DNA of 64,000 nt from Paenibacillus eucommiae (lineage in GTDB: Bacteria > Bacillota > Bacilli > Paenibacillales > NBRC-103111), in contig NZ_JAGGLB010000004.1 in assembly GCF_017874215.1 (NCBI RefSeq), forward strand, positions 186,001 to 250,000, read 5' to 3'. The notes under the pieces were generated by a model. The model was not told the origin of the DNA, made no database searches, and worked only from the letters and a program-made list of their open reading frames with translations. A program made the translations under genes and the position numbers. Below, piece by piece: positions 52,605 to 60,838 of the stretch (position 1 is its first letter; each line of letters begins with the position of its first letter).

Positions 52605-54142
52605 ATCCGGGAAAGGCGAATGATGTTTCTGATGCTGATACAGATACAGATACAGATGCTGGTACTGGTACTGATGCGGTTTCGGGCGCTACTGGAGCTG
52701 TTGATGCTGCTAAATTGGATACCGTTATTGCTAAGCGACGAGCTTTTAAATGGGCGGCAGCCACCTCTTTTTCGCTGATTGAAATTCTTGCTTTTTTCCC
52801 ACTGCTTGCAGCTTCTCAGCCCTTTATATTTAAAACGCCTTTATCGCTAACGCTGCTTCAATTTTTATTATTGTATATGCTTGGCTTCGCTGGCGGAGTC
52901 TCCAAAATTTTGGTAAGAGTCGTGTATGCTGTCTTATATGCTCTAGCTGTCGGAACTCTAGTCTCCCTAGCCTTTCAAGGAGCTGGCTGGCAGGGATGGA
53001 TAAGCTCTGTGCTTGGATTGTTTGTAGTATTGCGGGGCATCAAGCTTGCCGGTACTCCTTGGACAGTCATGTTCCCAGCGCCTGTTTTTTCTGTCGGACT
53101 ACTTACTTATTTTATTGCTGTACCAGTGATGACTTACGTGGAGAAACTGCAGCCCTATCGGGCATTGACGAACGGCTTAGGCTTTCTCGCACTTGTAATC
53201 TTCCTTTTTTATTTGAACCGAGTGCAGCTTATGGGAGCAACTTTATCAGGCTACAATAAGGCCTTCTCTTCCGTCTCCCTGTCCGTCCGCCGCTTGAGCC
53301 GAATTTGGTTGATAGTTATTTTGGCCATCATCGCCTTGATCGGATTTTTTCCGCAGCTTAAGGACGGCGTCTACTGGCTCTTTAAACGTATAGTTGCCTT
53401 TATTGTCGGGCTGTTTCCCGAGAGCAAGCCCCAGGAGACACCTCCGCCTACAAGCATGCCTTCACCACCTGCCGGGTTACCATCTATGGAGGAGGGAGAA
53501 CCATCCTGGCTGGCCCAGCTTCTTGAAAAAATGGCTGTATACGTGGGGTATACAATCGCCGGCATATTGATTATTTTAACCTTGTATCTGCTTATCAAAA
53601 AACTTCTCCCCCTCGTCATGAAAGGGATACGAAAGCTATTGGGACGTCTGCGGATGGATACTAACCATTCCGATGACAGCAGCTACCAGGACGAAAAAGA
53701 ACTCTTGCTGGAATGGAAAGATATTCCGAAGAATTGGCTGAGCGGGTTGAATCGGTTTTTCTCCCGGGATGACAAGCGCAAAGTGCAATGGGCACAGCTG
53801 CAAAACAATAAAGAACGAATCCGCTATTTATATACGGCCCTGATTCTACAGGCATCTGATAAAGGCTACAAGCTTAACAAAAGCCACACTCCTTACGAAG
53901 TGGAACGCGAATTGTCCTCCAGTGGCATATCCTCTGCCATTCCTCTTGCCAGAGATAATATGGGCAGTCGTGCGGGAAATAAGCTGAATTATGAAAAAAA
54001 TGGTACAGCTGGTTCTGCAAACGAAAAAAACAGTATAGCAGAGCTATATAACAAGGTCCGTTACGGTGACAGCGATATTTCAGATGCTGAAATGAAAACC
54101 ATTATGGAAACTGCTGAGCCATTGACTAAAAAGCGGGTATAG
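52601..54142 (+). CDS. Multi-span membrane protein with DUF4129-like C-terminus
   Basis: GTG 52601 overlaps the DUF58 stop. The 513 residues begin with an Asp/Thr/Gly repeat tail (DADTDTDTDAGTGTDA) encoded by hexamer repeats. At least six spans follow (for example FSLIEILAFFPLLAASQPF, LIVILAIIALIGFF and YTIAGILIILTLYLLI). The cytoplasmic end (WAQLQNNKERIRYLYTALILQASDKGYKLNKSHTPYEVERELS) is the DUF4129 type found in transglutaminase-like membrane proteins, but no transglutaminase Cys-His-Asp core is present. It is probably the membrane partner of the MoxR/DUF58 pair. Confidence 0.8.
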   Translation: MNPGKANDVSDADTDTDTDAGTGTDAVSGATGAVDAAKLDTVIAKRRAFKWAAATSFSLIEILAFFPLLAASQPFIFKTPLSLTLLQFLLLYMLGFAGGVSKILVRVVYAVLYALAVGTLVSLAFQGAGWQGWISSVLGLFVVLRGIKLAGTPWTVMFPAPVFSVGLLTYFIAVPVMTYVEKLQPYRALTNGLGFLALVIFLFYLNRVQLMGATLSGYNKAFSSVSLSVRRLSRIWLIVILAIIALIGFFPQLKDGVYWLFKRIVAFIVGLFPESKPQETPPPTSMPSPPAGLPSMEEGEPSWLAQLLEKMAVYVGYTIAGILIILTLYLLIKKLLPLVMKGIRKLLGRLRMDTNHSDDSSYQDEKELLLEWKDIPKNWLSGLNRFFSRDDKRKVQWAQLQNNKERIRYLYTALILQASDKGYKLNKSHTPYEVERELSSSGISSAIPLARDNMGSRAGNKLNYEKNGTAGSANEKNSIAELYNKVRYGDSDISDAEMKTIMETAEPLTKKRV

Positions 54143-54160
54143 GGAGTCGTCCCTCTTTTT
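54141..54160 (+). terminator. Terminator of the moxR operon
   Basis: AGGGA-GTCG-TCCCT followed by CTTTTT begins at the stop codon of the DUF4129-type gene. The stem is short (5 bp) but position and T-run fit. Confidence 0.6.
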
Positions 54161-54228
54161 CGGGGCATATACGAGGTTTTATTTAACACTCACATCACAG
54201 GTTGAGATGGGGTTGGTTTTTTTTTCTT

Positions 54229-54447
54229 TTAACCCAAACCCCTTATTTTCTCAACCTCCCCTTTTGAAATTCCTGTCATTTCAACGATCAGGGAAACTTC
54301 CATTCCTTTTTCGAGCATTGTTTTAGCCACTTCTGACTTTCCTTCGAGCTTTCCTCTGAGCTCACCTCTAAGTTCACCCCTAATTTCACCTCTAAGCTCA
54401 GCTTTGGATTCAAAATCCTCAAATGCTTTCTCCAGATTAGATATCAT
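54229..54447 (-). CDS. Free-standing copy of the Rpn small C-terminal protein
   Basis: ATG 54447 with AAGGAGG ten bases upstream gives 72 residues: ISNLEKAFEDFESKAELRGE and so on, then EGKSEVAKTMLEKGMEV and MTGISKGEVEKIRGLG. It is homologous along its whole length to the last 81 residues of the Rpn nuclease gene next door, with three instead of five GE(L/I)R repeats and a diverged tail (EVSLIVEMTGISK against DVFLIVELTGLST). Homology extends about 35 bp upstream of the start and includes the ribosome-binding site. The duplicated unit is therefore the internal small gene, not a random fragment. It may be a second antitoxin. A terminator (54490-54545) separates it from the nuclease gene. Confidence 0.75.
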   Translation of the reverse strand: MISNLEKAFEDFESKAELRGEIRGELRGELRGKLEGKSEVAKTMLEKGMEVSLIVEMTGISKGEVEKIRGLG

Positions 54448-54489
54448 CGGTCTTGCACCTCCTTCAGCTCCGTAACTGATCCTAAATCC

Positions 54490-54545
54490 TGAAAAAAAAT
54501 AAAGGATCTGCCGTGTCAACCATCCTCCGGTAGAATCCTTTTATT
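54490..54545 (-). terminator. Terminator behind the Rpn nuclease gene
   Basis: On the minus strand AAAGGAT(T)C pairs with G(A)TCCTTT around a 25-base loop and is followed by ATTTTTTTTC. It would reduce transcription into the free-standing small gene. Confidence 0.65.
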
Positions 54546-54553
54546 TTTTACTA

Positions 54554-54799
54554 TTAGTGCAAATCCCTTAATTTCTCAATTTCTTCTGTCGAAAGTCCCG
54601 TCAATTCAACGATAAGGAAAACGTCCATTCCTTTTTCAAGCATTGTTTTTGCCACTTCTGACTTTCCTTCAAGCTTTCCTCTAAGCTCACCTCTAAGCTC
54701 ACCCCTAAGTTCACCCCTAAGTTCACCCCTAAGTTCACCTCGAAGCTCAGCTTTGGATTCAAAATCCTCAAATGCTTTCTCCAGATTAGATATCATCAT
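54554..54799 (-). CDS. Internal small Rpn product (putative antitoxin) inside the nuclease gene
   Basis: Inside the nuclease gene and in its frame, AAAGGAGG (54812-54805) is followed after five bases by ATG 54799 and directly by a second ATG 54796. This is the best ribosome-binding site of the locus. The product would be 81 residues: MMISNLEKAFEDFESKAELR, five GELR repeats, GKLEGKSEVAKTMLEKGMDVF and a helical end. Rpn systems in other bacteria translate the variable C-terminus separately as an inhibitor of the full protein. Whether this start is used here has not been shown. Confidence 0.65.
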   Translation of the reverse strand: MMISNLEKAFEDFESKAELRGELRGELRGELRGELRGELRGKLEGKSEVAKTMLEKGMDVFLIVELTGLSTEEIEKLRDLH

Positions 54800-55591
54800 T
54801 TTTACCTCCTTTGGCTCTGTAAATTGATCCATAATCTCGATTACTCTTCTTCTGTGTTTTTCAGACAGCCCGCGGTTTGTCACGATTTTGATCCAAGTTT
54901 GAAAAAGGGGAAACAAATCGGCCGGAAGCTTCTCCAGTACATGAGTCAACCTTTCCATTTGTTCCATAAAAGCGTGGATCTCCGGCCTGCGTTCCAACAG
55001 GAATACCGCCCCAATCAGGTTCGATAGCTCCATTAACTCTTCTTCCCTATAACCATGAACATTGATGAGAATGTATTTAAAATCAAGCAACTCATCTCCG
55101 AACCACTCCTGATGATCAAGCGTTTCCCGAAAGCTGCGGCATGCGGTCCAAGCTCCTATTCCGTTGTATAGGACAATGGGTACAATGACTGGAAGTTTAA
55201 AATCTCTGCGAGCCGCTTCGGCGCCGTTTATATTTTTAAGAGTGTCACGCCAAATTTCCACCATATAGAGCAGCAATCGATACGGCATTTGAAAATCAAC
55301 ACTCGATTGCATCTCCATTAACACGTAGAAAATGATTTGGCGGTCTTTAATTTGCATTTGATAAACCAAATCGGATTCTTTCTCACGAAAATCCTGTAAA
55401 ATGTAGGACTTATCCATCTTGGTCAGATTCGACTCATCTATCCTGTCTACCCAGCCTTTATGCACAAAACTTTGCAATAATTCAACGAAGATGCGCTTGC
55501 TTGAGAGCAGAAATTTGTACGCTTTGTCATGAGGTTGATGGATATTCTCATTTTGATCCTTGTTCAAAGCGTCCTCATCCTTTTCTTTCAA
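54554..55591 (-). CDS. Rpn-family nuclease (PD-(D/E)XK, transposase_31-like)
   Basis: The 345 residues begin HDKAYKFLLSSKRIFVELLQSFV, followed by the nuclease core (ESDLVYQMQIKDRQIIFYVLMEMQSSVD with the D, E/Q residues of the PD-(D/E)XK fold, about residues 72-99) and PVIVPIVLYNGIGAWT. A helical region and a C-terminal tail with five GELR units follow from about residue 284. Rpn proteins are DNA endonucleases. In the studied E. coli members the full-length protein is toxic and acts against phage, while a short product from an internal start neutralises it. Exactly such an internal start is present here (54797-54799). Confidence 0.88.
   Translation of the reverse strand: MKEKDEDALNKDQNENIHQPHDKAYKFLLSSKRIFVELLQSFVHKGWVDRIDESNLTKMDKSYILQDFREKESDLVYQMQIKDRQIIFYVLMEMQSSVDFQMPYRLLLYMVEIWRDTLKNINGAEAARRDFKLPVIVPIVLYNGIGAWTACRSFRETLDHQEWFGDELLDFKYILINVHGYREEELMELSNLIGAVFLLERRPEIHAFMEQMERLTHVLEKLPADLFPLFQTWIKIVTNRGLSEKHRRRVIEIMDQFTEPKEVKMMISNLEKAFEDFESKAELRGELRGELRGELRGELRGELRGKLEGKSEVAKTMLEKGMDVFLIVELTGLSTEEIEKLRDLH
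54679..54750. repeat. 12-bp tandem repeats in the Rpn gene
   Basis: Six 12-bp units (variants of CTAAGTTCACCC) encode AELR plus five GELR on the minus strand. The three middle units are identical, so copy number can change by slippage without breaking the frame. The free-standing copy has four units (54354-54401). Confidence 0.9.
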
Positions 55592-55779
55592 GCATCCTTA
55601 CTCCTCCATTATAATCGATTTCACGATCAAATTAAATGGACTTTAACTTTATTTGGTTATAAAGGATTGAAAAAAGATGTGCAAAAACTTGTTTTTTAGC
55701 CTTGCAAGTAATTTTGTACCTGGCTCAGAAAAAACGATGTGATGATTAGGACGCCTCCATGACGCCCCCATGATGCCCA

Positions 55780-55822
55780 AAGAACCTAGCAAATTGCCAA
55801 TTGCAAATGGCTAGGTTCTTCA
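55780..55822 (-). terminator. Hairpin at the end of sbcDC
   Basis: AAGAACCTAGC and GCTAGGTTCTT form an 11-bp perfect stem around an A/T-rich loop. T-runs are weak. It lies 17 bp beyond the sbcC stop. The rest of 55592-55838 shows no gene. Confidence 0.6.
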
Positions 55823-55838
55823 AGTATTCATCTACCTA

Positions 55839-58800
55839 CTATTTCAAAAGGAAATTCGCAGCACTATGTCCGTCCTTCGTCTTACGCACCTCAAGAATGG
55901 CAGGAAAGGCAGCTTTAAGCTCCTGTACATGGGAGATGACCCCGATCATTCTGCCCGATTTCTGCAAGTCGATGAGCGCTTCGATCGCCTTGTTCAAGGC
56001 GTCTTCATCCAGCGAGCCAAAACCTTCATCAATGAACATCATTTCGATCGAAATACCACCTTGATATGCCTGAATGACATCGCTCATTCCTAATGCAAGA
56101 CAGAGGGAAGCATTGAATTTCTCCCCGCCAGACATAGACTTCACATCCCGGTTCAGCCCCGTGTATACATCATAGACATCAAGCCCCAAACCGCTTTGCC
56201 GATTATGCTTCTCCAATCTGTCGCTTCGCTGCAGGACAAATTGTCCACCGGACAGGAGACGCAGCCGCTCATTGGCGGCATGCAAAATCCGCTCGAGAAA
56301 TTCAATCAGCACGTAGCGCTCAAAGGAAAGCTTAAGCGTGTTATCGCCTCTTAGCGCATCATACACATCCTTGACCTGCTGCCACTTATGCTCCTGGTCT
56401 TGAAGCCTTTCGTTTACTGAAAGGATGTTGGTCTTCAACCGCTCCGTATCCTGGAGACGGCTCTTGAACTCTTGATGAGCTGCCGACGTATGCTCCAGTT
56501 CGCTCTCTGCCTGCGCCAGCTCTGCCGTCAGGCGCTCTAGATCCGCAGACTCCTTGCCTGCAAGCTCCTGCTCCTGCGAGCTGATTTGCTGGCTTAGCGC
56601 CGCGAGCGCCTTGGCGAACGCTTCGATCCGCTCACGCAAATCGCTGCGCCCAGCCTCAGACAGCTTCGTCTGCGCATACACCTCGCTGGACGCGAAACCG
56701 GCCTTCGCCAGCTCCTGTCTAAACCGCTCGTCAGCCAGCTGCAGCGCCGCTGCCGCCTCTTCCAATTGCCTGGCCAAATGGCCCAGGCTGGTGGTCTCCT
56801 CAGCAAGCCGCGTCTGCAGCAGTTGATACTGCTCTTGCACTTGCTTCCAGGCCTGCTGAAGCTGCCCCGCAAGCTGCTGCTGCTGCTTCAAACGCGCAGC
56901 CAGCCGCCCCTCAGTTCGCAGCTCCTCCGGGATGCGCTCCAGCTCCTTCTCCAGCATCGATTGCTTGGCATGCCGGCCAATGCGCACATCCTGATAACGC
57001 TCGCTCAGGCTCTCCTTCTCCTTGGTCAGCTTGTCCAGCTGCAGCTCAAGCTCTGCCGCTGTCTGCTTCAGCTGCAGCAAGCTCTTCTGCTGCGCTTCCA
57101 AGCGCTCAACCTCTTCCTTAACGCGGGTGCCCTCGCGAACAAGCCCGTCGTATTGCTCGCGCATACCGTCCAGGGAAACCCCAAAATCCGCCAACGCCGT
57201 CTGTTTATCCGCCAGCCCTGTCCGGGTCGCGGCCAGCTCAGCCTGCGCCTTGCTGTATTCCTGCTCATGCAGGCGCAGCACTTGCTTGACCTCCTGCAGC
57301 TCCTCCTTCGTCGGCAGCACATCTGACGCCTCGGCCTTGCCTAGATGCGAAGTACTGCCGCACACCGGGCAAGGCTGCCCGTCATGCAGATGCGCCGCCA
57401 AGAGGCTCGACTGCCCTTCAATCCACAATTGCTCCAGCTTATCATGCCTGGACTGCATCTGCGACAATGTCCGCTGCCGCTCGCTTTCCTGCTCTATGTA
57501 TCCTTCGATCAACCGCTGCACCTCAAGCGTATCCTTCATCAGCTTCGCCTGCTCACGCAGCTTGCCAAGCGCTTCCTTCCGCTCCGGCAAGGCCGCGGTC
57601 TCCTGCTCCAGCGCCTTCACCCGCTCGCTGCTCCTCGCTCTCTCCTCGCGGATGCCGAGCAGCTGCCGCTCGTGCGAGGCAAGCTTCGCTGCGCTCTGCT
57701 CCTCCTCCTGCCGCAGCTTCGCGACCTCCTGCTCCGCTGCGTGCAGCGCCGCTACAGCCGGCGCCAGATCCTGCAGCCGCTGCAGCTCCCGATCCGCCTG
57801 CCTGCGCTGCTCCTCCTTGCCCGTCTCCTCTCGGTAGCGCAGCTCAGCCGCCTCCCACTCGCGCCTTACCGTCGCTGCAGTGCTCAGCTTCGCCTCATGC
57901 TCCTTGCGCCGCTGAGCCTCCGCTTTCAGCGCCTGCTGCCACTGCTCCTCGTAAGGCTCCAGCCGCACCGCCTTCTCCGCTAATTCTAGCCGCTTCTCCC
58001 TCGCTTCGTGCTCAGGCAGGCTGCTGTCCATCGACGCCTTCTCCACCCGCTTCAATTCCAGATTGCGGAATTGATCATTCAAAGATTTGGCATGATGTAA
58101 GCTCGTCTGCTTACCACTAAGCTCTGCCTGCAGCGCCGTTCGCCTTAGAAGGGACTCGGCCAGCCGCTCCTCATAATAGGCCTGCTCCTCACTCAGTCCC
58201 TCGACGATCTGTGTGACATTCTGATAATCCTGCTCCATCGTCCGGACAAGGGAAGTGTTCTCCCTCGCTGGCAGTACAGCTGGAATTTGCCTGACATGCA
58301 CCTCCAGCTCCGTTTGCGAGCTTTGCAGAGCAGCCTTTAAATCCTTGGTCTTTTGCTGAAACTGACCCTCCACCTTCTGATAAAGCTCCGTCCGGAAAAT
58401 ACGCCGCAAAATCTCCTCCTTATTTTCCGTCTCCGAAGTGAGCAGCCTGCGGAACTCCCCTTGCGGGAGCATCACGATCTGACTGAACTGACTGTTCGTA
58501 AGACCGATAATCCGCTCCAGCTTATCATTAACGTCCTTAACCGTATACCGCTCCACAATCGGAACATCTTGTCCATCTATTCGCTCGTAAAGCTCTATTT
58601 TCGCCCCAGTTTCCGTCTTATTATTGCCTTTGCGATGCCCTAGCTGCCGCACCACGCGATATATTCTACGCCCGATGCCGAACTCCAGCTCGACCAGAGT
58701 ATGCGTCTCCTCATCGGCGAAATGGCTTCGCAGCATGCGGGAATCATAGCGGTCCTCCCCGCTAGCCGTTCCATAAAGCGCAAAACAAATGGCATCAAAA

Positions 58801-58931
58801 ATTGTCGTCTTCCCTGCACCCGTGCTCCCCGAAATAACAAAGAGCCTGCAATCCTCCAGCACAGCAAAATCAATCTCTTCCCTATCCTTAAAAGGCCCAA
58901 AGGCCGTCATCACGAGCTTTAACGGTCTCAT
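55839..58931 (-). CDS. sbcC: Exonuclease subunit SbcC (Rad50-like ATPase)
   Basis: The 1030 residues have Walker A ISGSTGAGKTTIFDAICFALYG near the N-terminus, long coiled coils, a zinc hook CPVC in the middle (about residue 520), the ABC signature MSGGEKFNASLCLALG and Walker B MMFIDEGFGSLDED at the C-terminus. With SbcD it forms the Mre11/Rad50-type complex that opens DNA hairpins and trims protein-blocked ends. ATG 58931 overlaps the sbcD stop. The coiled-coil part is unusually GC-rich and creates many long false open frames on the other strand. Confidence 0.97.
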   Translation of the reverse strand: MRPLKLVMTAFGPFKDREEIDFAVLEDCRLFVISGSTGAGKTTIFDAICFALYGTASGEDRYDSRMLRSHFADEETHTLVELEFGIGRRIYRVVRQLGHRKGNNKTETGAKIELYERIDGQDVPIVERYTVKDVNDKLERIIGLTNSQFSQIVMLPQGEFRRLLTSETENKEEILRRIFRTELYQKVEGQFQQKTKDLKAALQSSQTELEVHVRQIPAVLPARENTSLVRTMEQDYQNVTQIVEGLSEEQAYYEERLAESLLRRTALQAELSGKQTSLHHAKSLNDQFRNLELKRVEKASMDSSLPEHEAREKRLELAEKAVRLEPYEEQWQQALKAEAQRRKEHEAKLSTAATVRREWEAAELRYREETGKEEQRRQADRELQRLQDLAPAVAALHAAEQEVAKLRQEEEQSAAKLASHERQLLGIREERARSSERVKALEQETAALPERKEALGKLREQAKLMKDTLEVQRLIEGYIEQESERQRTLSQMQSRHDKLEQLWIEGQSSLLAAHLHDGQPCPVCGSTSHLGKAEASDVLPTKEELQEVKQVLRLHEQEYSKAQAELAATRTGLADKQTALADFGVSLDGMREQYDGLVREGTRVKEEVERLEAQQKSLLQLKQTAAELELQLDKLTKEKESLSERYQDVRIGRHAKQSMLEKELERIPEELRTEGRLAARLKQQQQLAGQLQQAWKQVQEQYQLLQTRLAEETTSLGHLARQLEEAAAALQLADERFRQELAKAGFASSEVYAQTKLSEAGRSDLRERIEAFAKALAALSQQISSQEQELAGKESADLERLTAELAQAESELEHTSAAHQEFKSRLQDTERLKTNILSVNERLQDQEHKWQQVKDVYDALRGDNTLKLSFERYVLIEFLERILHAANERLRLLSGGQFVLQRSDRLEKHNRQSGLGLDVYDVYTGLNRDVKSMSGGEKFNASLCLALGMSDVIQAYQGGISIEMMFIDEGFGSLDEDALNKAIEALIDLQKSGRMIGVISHVQELKAAFPAILEVRKTKDGHSAANFLLK

Positions 58932-60088
58932 CCGGCTTCCCCCTCCGTCCGCGCCACTTCCTCAAACACTTCCTGAAACAGCCGCTTCTTCTCATCGCTT
59001 AAGGGAACCCCTTTTACTTCCTGAAAAAAAGAAGCAAATAACGAAACCTGATCCGTCTCCCGCCGCTCGGTTTTGCTGCCCGTCACTTCCGCTGCGCCGC
59101 TGTACAAGGTTACTTTCCGCTCGACATGCAGCGCATTGGGATACACCGCACGAACCTTTTCCATCGGAAAAAGTACCGGATTTTCGTTAAGCAGCGTAAC
59201 AAAAATATAATCCTCACTAATCTCATGAGTTTCGATCTCTTCGATCGTCGCTTCAACGCGGCGCATATCCCTGAGTGGCTTCAGCAATTTTTTGACCACA
59301 TTCACCTTGCCTTCGCCGTCCATTTCCACGACATAATAGCCCTTCTCATGATGCTGCTCGGATATAGAGTATTTCAGCGGCGAGCCGGCATAGCGGATCT
59401 TGTCGTCAAGCACGTAATGCGCCTGGTGCAAATGTCCAAGTGCCGTGTAATGGAAAGTGGCAAAATACGAAGCATGCACATGCTCAGCCCCGCCAATCGC
59501 CAGCGGACGCTCTGAATCACTCGTATTCTCCTCCTGCTCTCCATAAGGAGTGACAAAAGCATGCGCCACACAAACATGGCGAGCCGCAGGATCCATCGTC
59601 GCCTGGATTCTCGAAGTGAGCGCTTTGGCCGCATCATCATGCGTTTTTATGTCTTCATCGCCCAGCGCATACCTGACCTGAGCCGGATCTGCATAAGGAA
59701 TAAGATGCACATGCACTTCACCGTAGCTGTCCTTAAGGACGACAGGCTTCTGCTCCTTTTTCAACTGACCGCATAGAAACAGACCTCTGCCTTCCATCAT
59801 TTTCGTGCCGAAGCCAAGCCGGTCTGGACTGTCATGATTGCCGGAAATCGCCAGCACGGGAGTCTCAAGATCAATTACAATCCGCTCCAGCAGCACATTC
59901 AACAAATCTACCGCCTCAGTTGGGGGCACAGCCCGATCATACAGATCACCCGCTATAATGACGGCATCCGGCCGCTCCTCCTTCACTGCATCAATCAACT
60001 GCTCCAGCACATAGCGCTGATCCTCAGTCATATAAACTCCCTGCACAAGCTTGCCTAAATGCCAATCGGCTGTATGTATAAATTTCAT
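58928..60088 (-). CDS. sbcD: Exonuclease subunit SbcD (Mre11-like)
   Basis: The 386 residues open with MKFIHTADWHLGKLVQG, the metallophosphoesterase motif DWH, followed by VIIAGDLYDRAVPP, ISGNHDSPDRLG, VAHAFV and ALGHLHQAHYV. This is the nuclease half of SbcCD. AAAAGGAGTCAAATTTC precedes ATG 60088. It overlaps sbcC by four bases. A heptamer repeat lies about 70 bp upstream. Confidence 0.97.
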   Translation of the reverse strand: MKFIHTADWHLGKLVQGVYMTEDQRYVLEQLIDAVKEERPDAVIIAGDLYDRAVPPTEAVDLLNVLLERIVIDLETPVLAISGNHDSPDRLGFGTKMMEGRGLFLCGQLKKEQKPVVLKDSYGEVHVHLIPYADPAQVRYALGDEDIKTHDDAAKALTSRIQATMDPAARHVCVAHAFVTPYGEQEENTSDSERPLAIGGAEHVHASYFATFHYTALGHLHQAHYVLDDKIRYAGSPLKYSISEQHHEKGYYVVEMDGEGKVNVVKKLLKPLRDMRRVEATIEEIETHEISEDYIFVTLLNENPVLFPMEKVRAVYPNALHVERKVTLYSGAAEVTGSKTERRETDQVSLFASFFQEVKGVPLSDEKKRLFQEVFEEVARTEGEAG

Positions 60089-60158
60089 GAAATTTGACTC
60101 CTTTTAAATTGCTTACTTACTCTTTGCTTTACTTTTCTTTTCTTTTCTTTACTCTTTT

Positions 60159-60193
60159 CTCTGCTCTCTGCTCTCTGCTCTCTGCTCTCTGCT
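60159..60193. repeat. Five perfect copies of a 7-bp repeat (CTCTGCT)
   Basis: The repeat lies in a pyrimidine-rich tract (60115-60200) upstream of sbcD, in its likely promoter or 5' untranslated region. On the sbcD strand it reads AGCAGAG five times. The rest of 60089-60372 has no gene; a TATAAT at 60318-60323 may belong to the gene at 60373. Confidence 0.88.
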
Positions 60194-60372
60194 CTACTCT
60201 TCACATTATATCAATCTTTCGTCTACCAAAGCTCTCCTACTAATACTAAACCATAATTAAGAGATTTTGTCAGCGAACAATATAAGGGACTCGGGATTCA
60301 TATCCAGGACCGGGGGGTATAATAGACGTATACAACCGGGCATACCCCGGATTACTGAAAGGAGCTTTTCCC

Positions 60373-60789
60373 ATGAACAAACAGCACATAGAACAGCAGA
60401 TTTCTGAGGCTTTGGATCAAAATCATTTTTGCACATTCGCTACTGTTGAAGGTAATAAGCCGAAGCTCCGGTATATGGTACTTTTTCACGACGGACTTAA
60501 CATTCACTTGGCTACCAGCCGCAAAACCCATAAAGTCGAAGAGCTCGAGCAAAACCCTAACGTCTCCTTGCTATGCGGCTACGAAAAAAAAGGCACCGGG
60601 GAGATTCTTGATATTCAGGCAACCGCTGCTGTAACCAAGGACGAATCACTGCGCCAAAAAATATGGAACGATGAATTGAAGCGCTGGTTTGATGGTCCAG
60701 ATGATCCGGATTACGTCATTCTCGACATTACTCCAACGCGCATTGAATACAATGATAAAGAGATGAACCTGCATGTCTGGGAGTCTTGA
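60373..60789 (+). CDS. Pyridoxamine-5'-phosphate-oxidase-fold flavin-binding protein
   Basis: This 138-residue split-barrel protein reads NHFCTFATVEGNKPKLRYMVLFHDGLNIHLATSRKTHKVEELEQNPNVSLLCGYE, as in general-stress-protein-26-like members that bind FMN or F420. The C-terminal VILDITPTRIEYND is typical. GAAAGGAG precedes ATG. The enzymatic role is unknown; it is not the PLP-forming PdxH, which is longer. Confidence 0.88.
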   Translation: MNKQHIEQQISEALDQNHFCTFATVEGNKPKLRYMVLFHDGLNIHLATSRKTHKVEELEQNPNVSLLCGYEKKGTGEILDIQATAAVTKDESLRQKIWNDELKRWFDGPDDPDYVILDITPTRIEYNDKEMNLHVWES

Positions 60790-60838
60790 TCGTAATTTGA
60801 TTGGCTTGATCGCATTATGAAATAAAGGAGGAAGCAGC

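Noticed and set aside
56554..58120. Several long plus-strand frames opposite sbcC
   Set aside because: They come from the GC-rich coiled-coil codons of sbcC and are rich in Cys, Ser, Ala or Leu without domain character.
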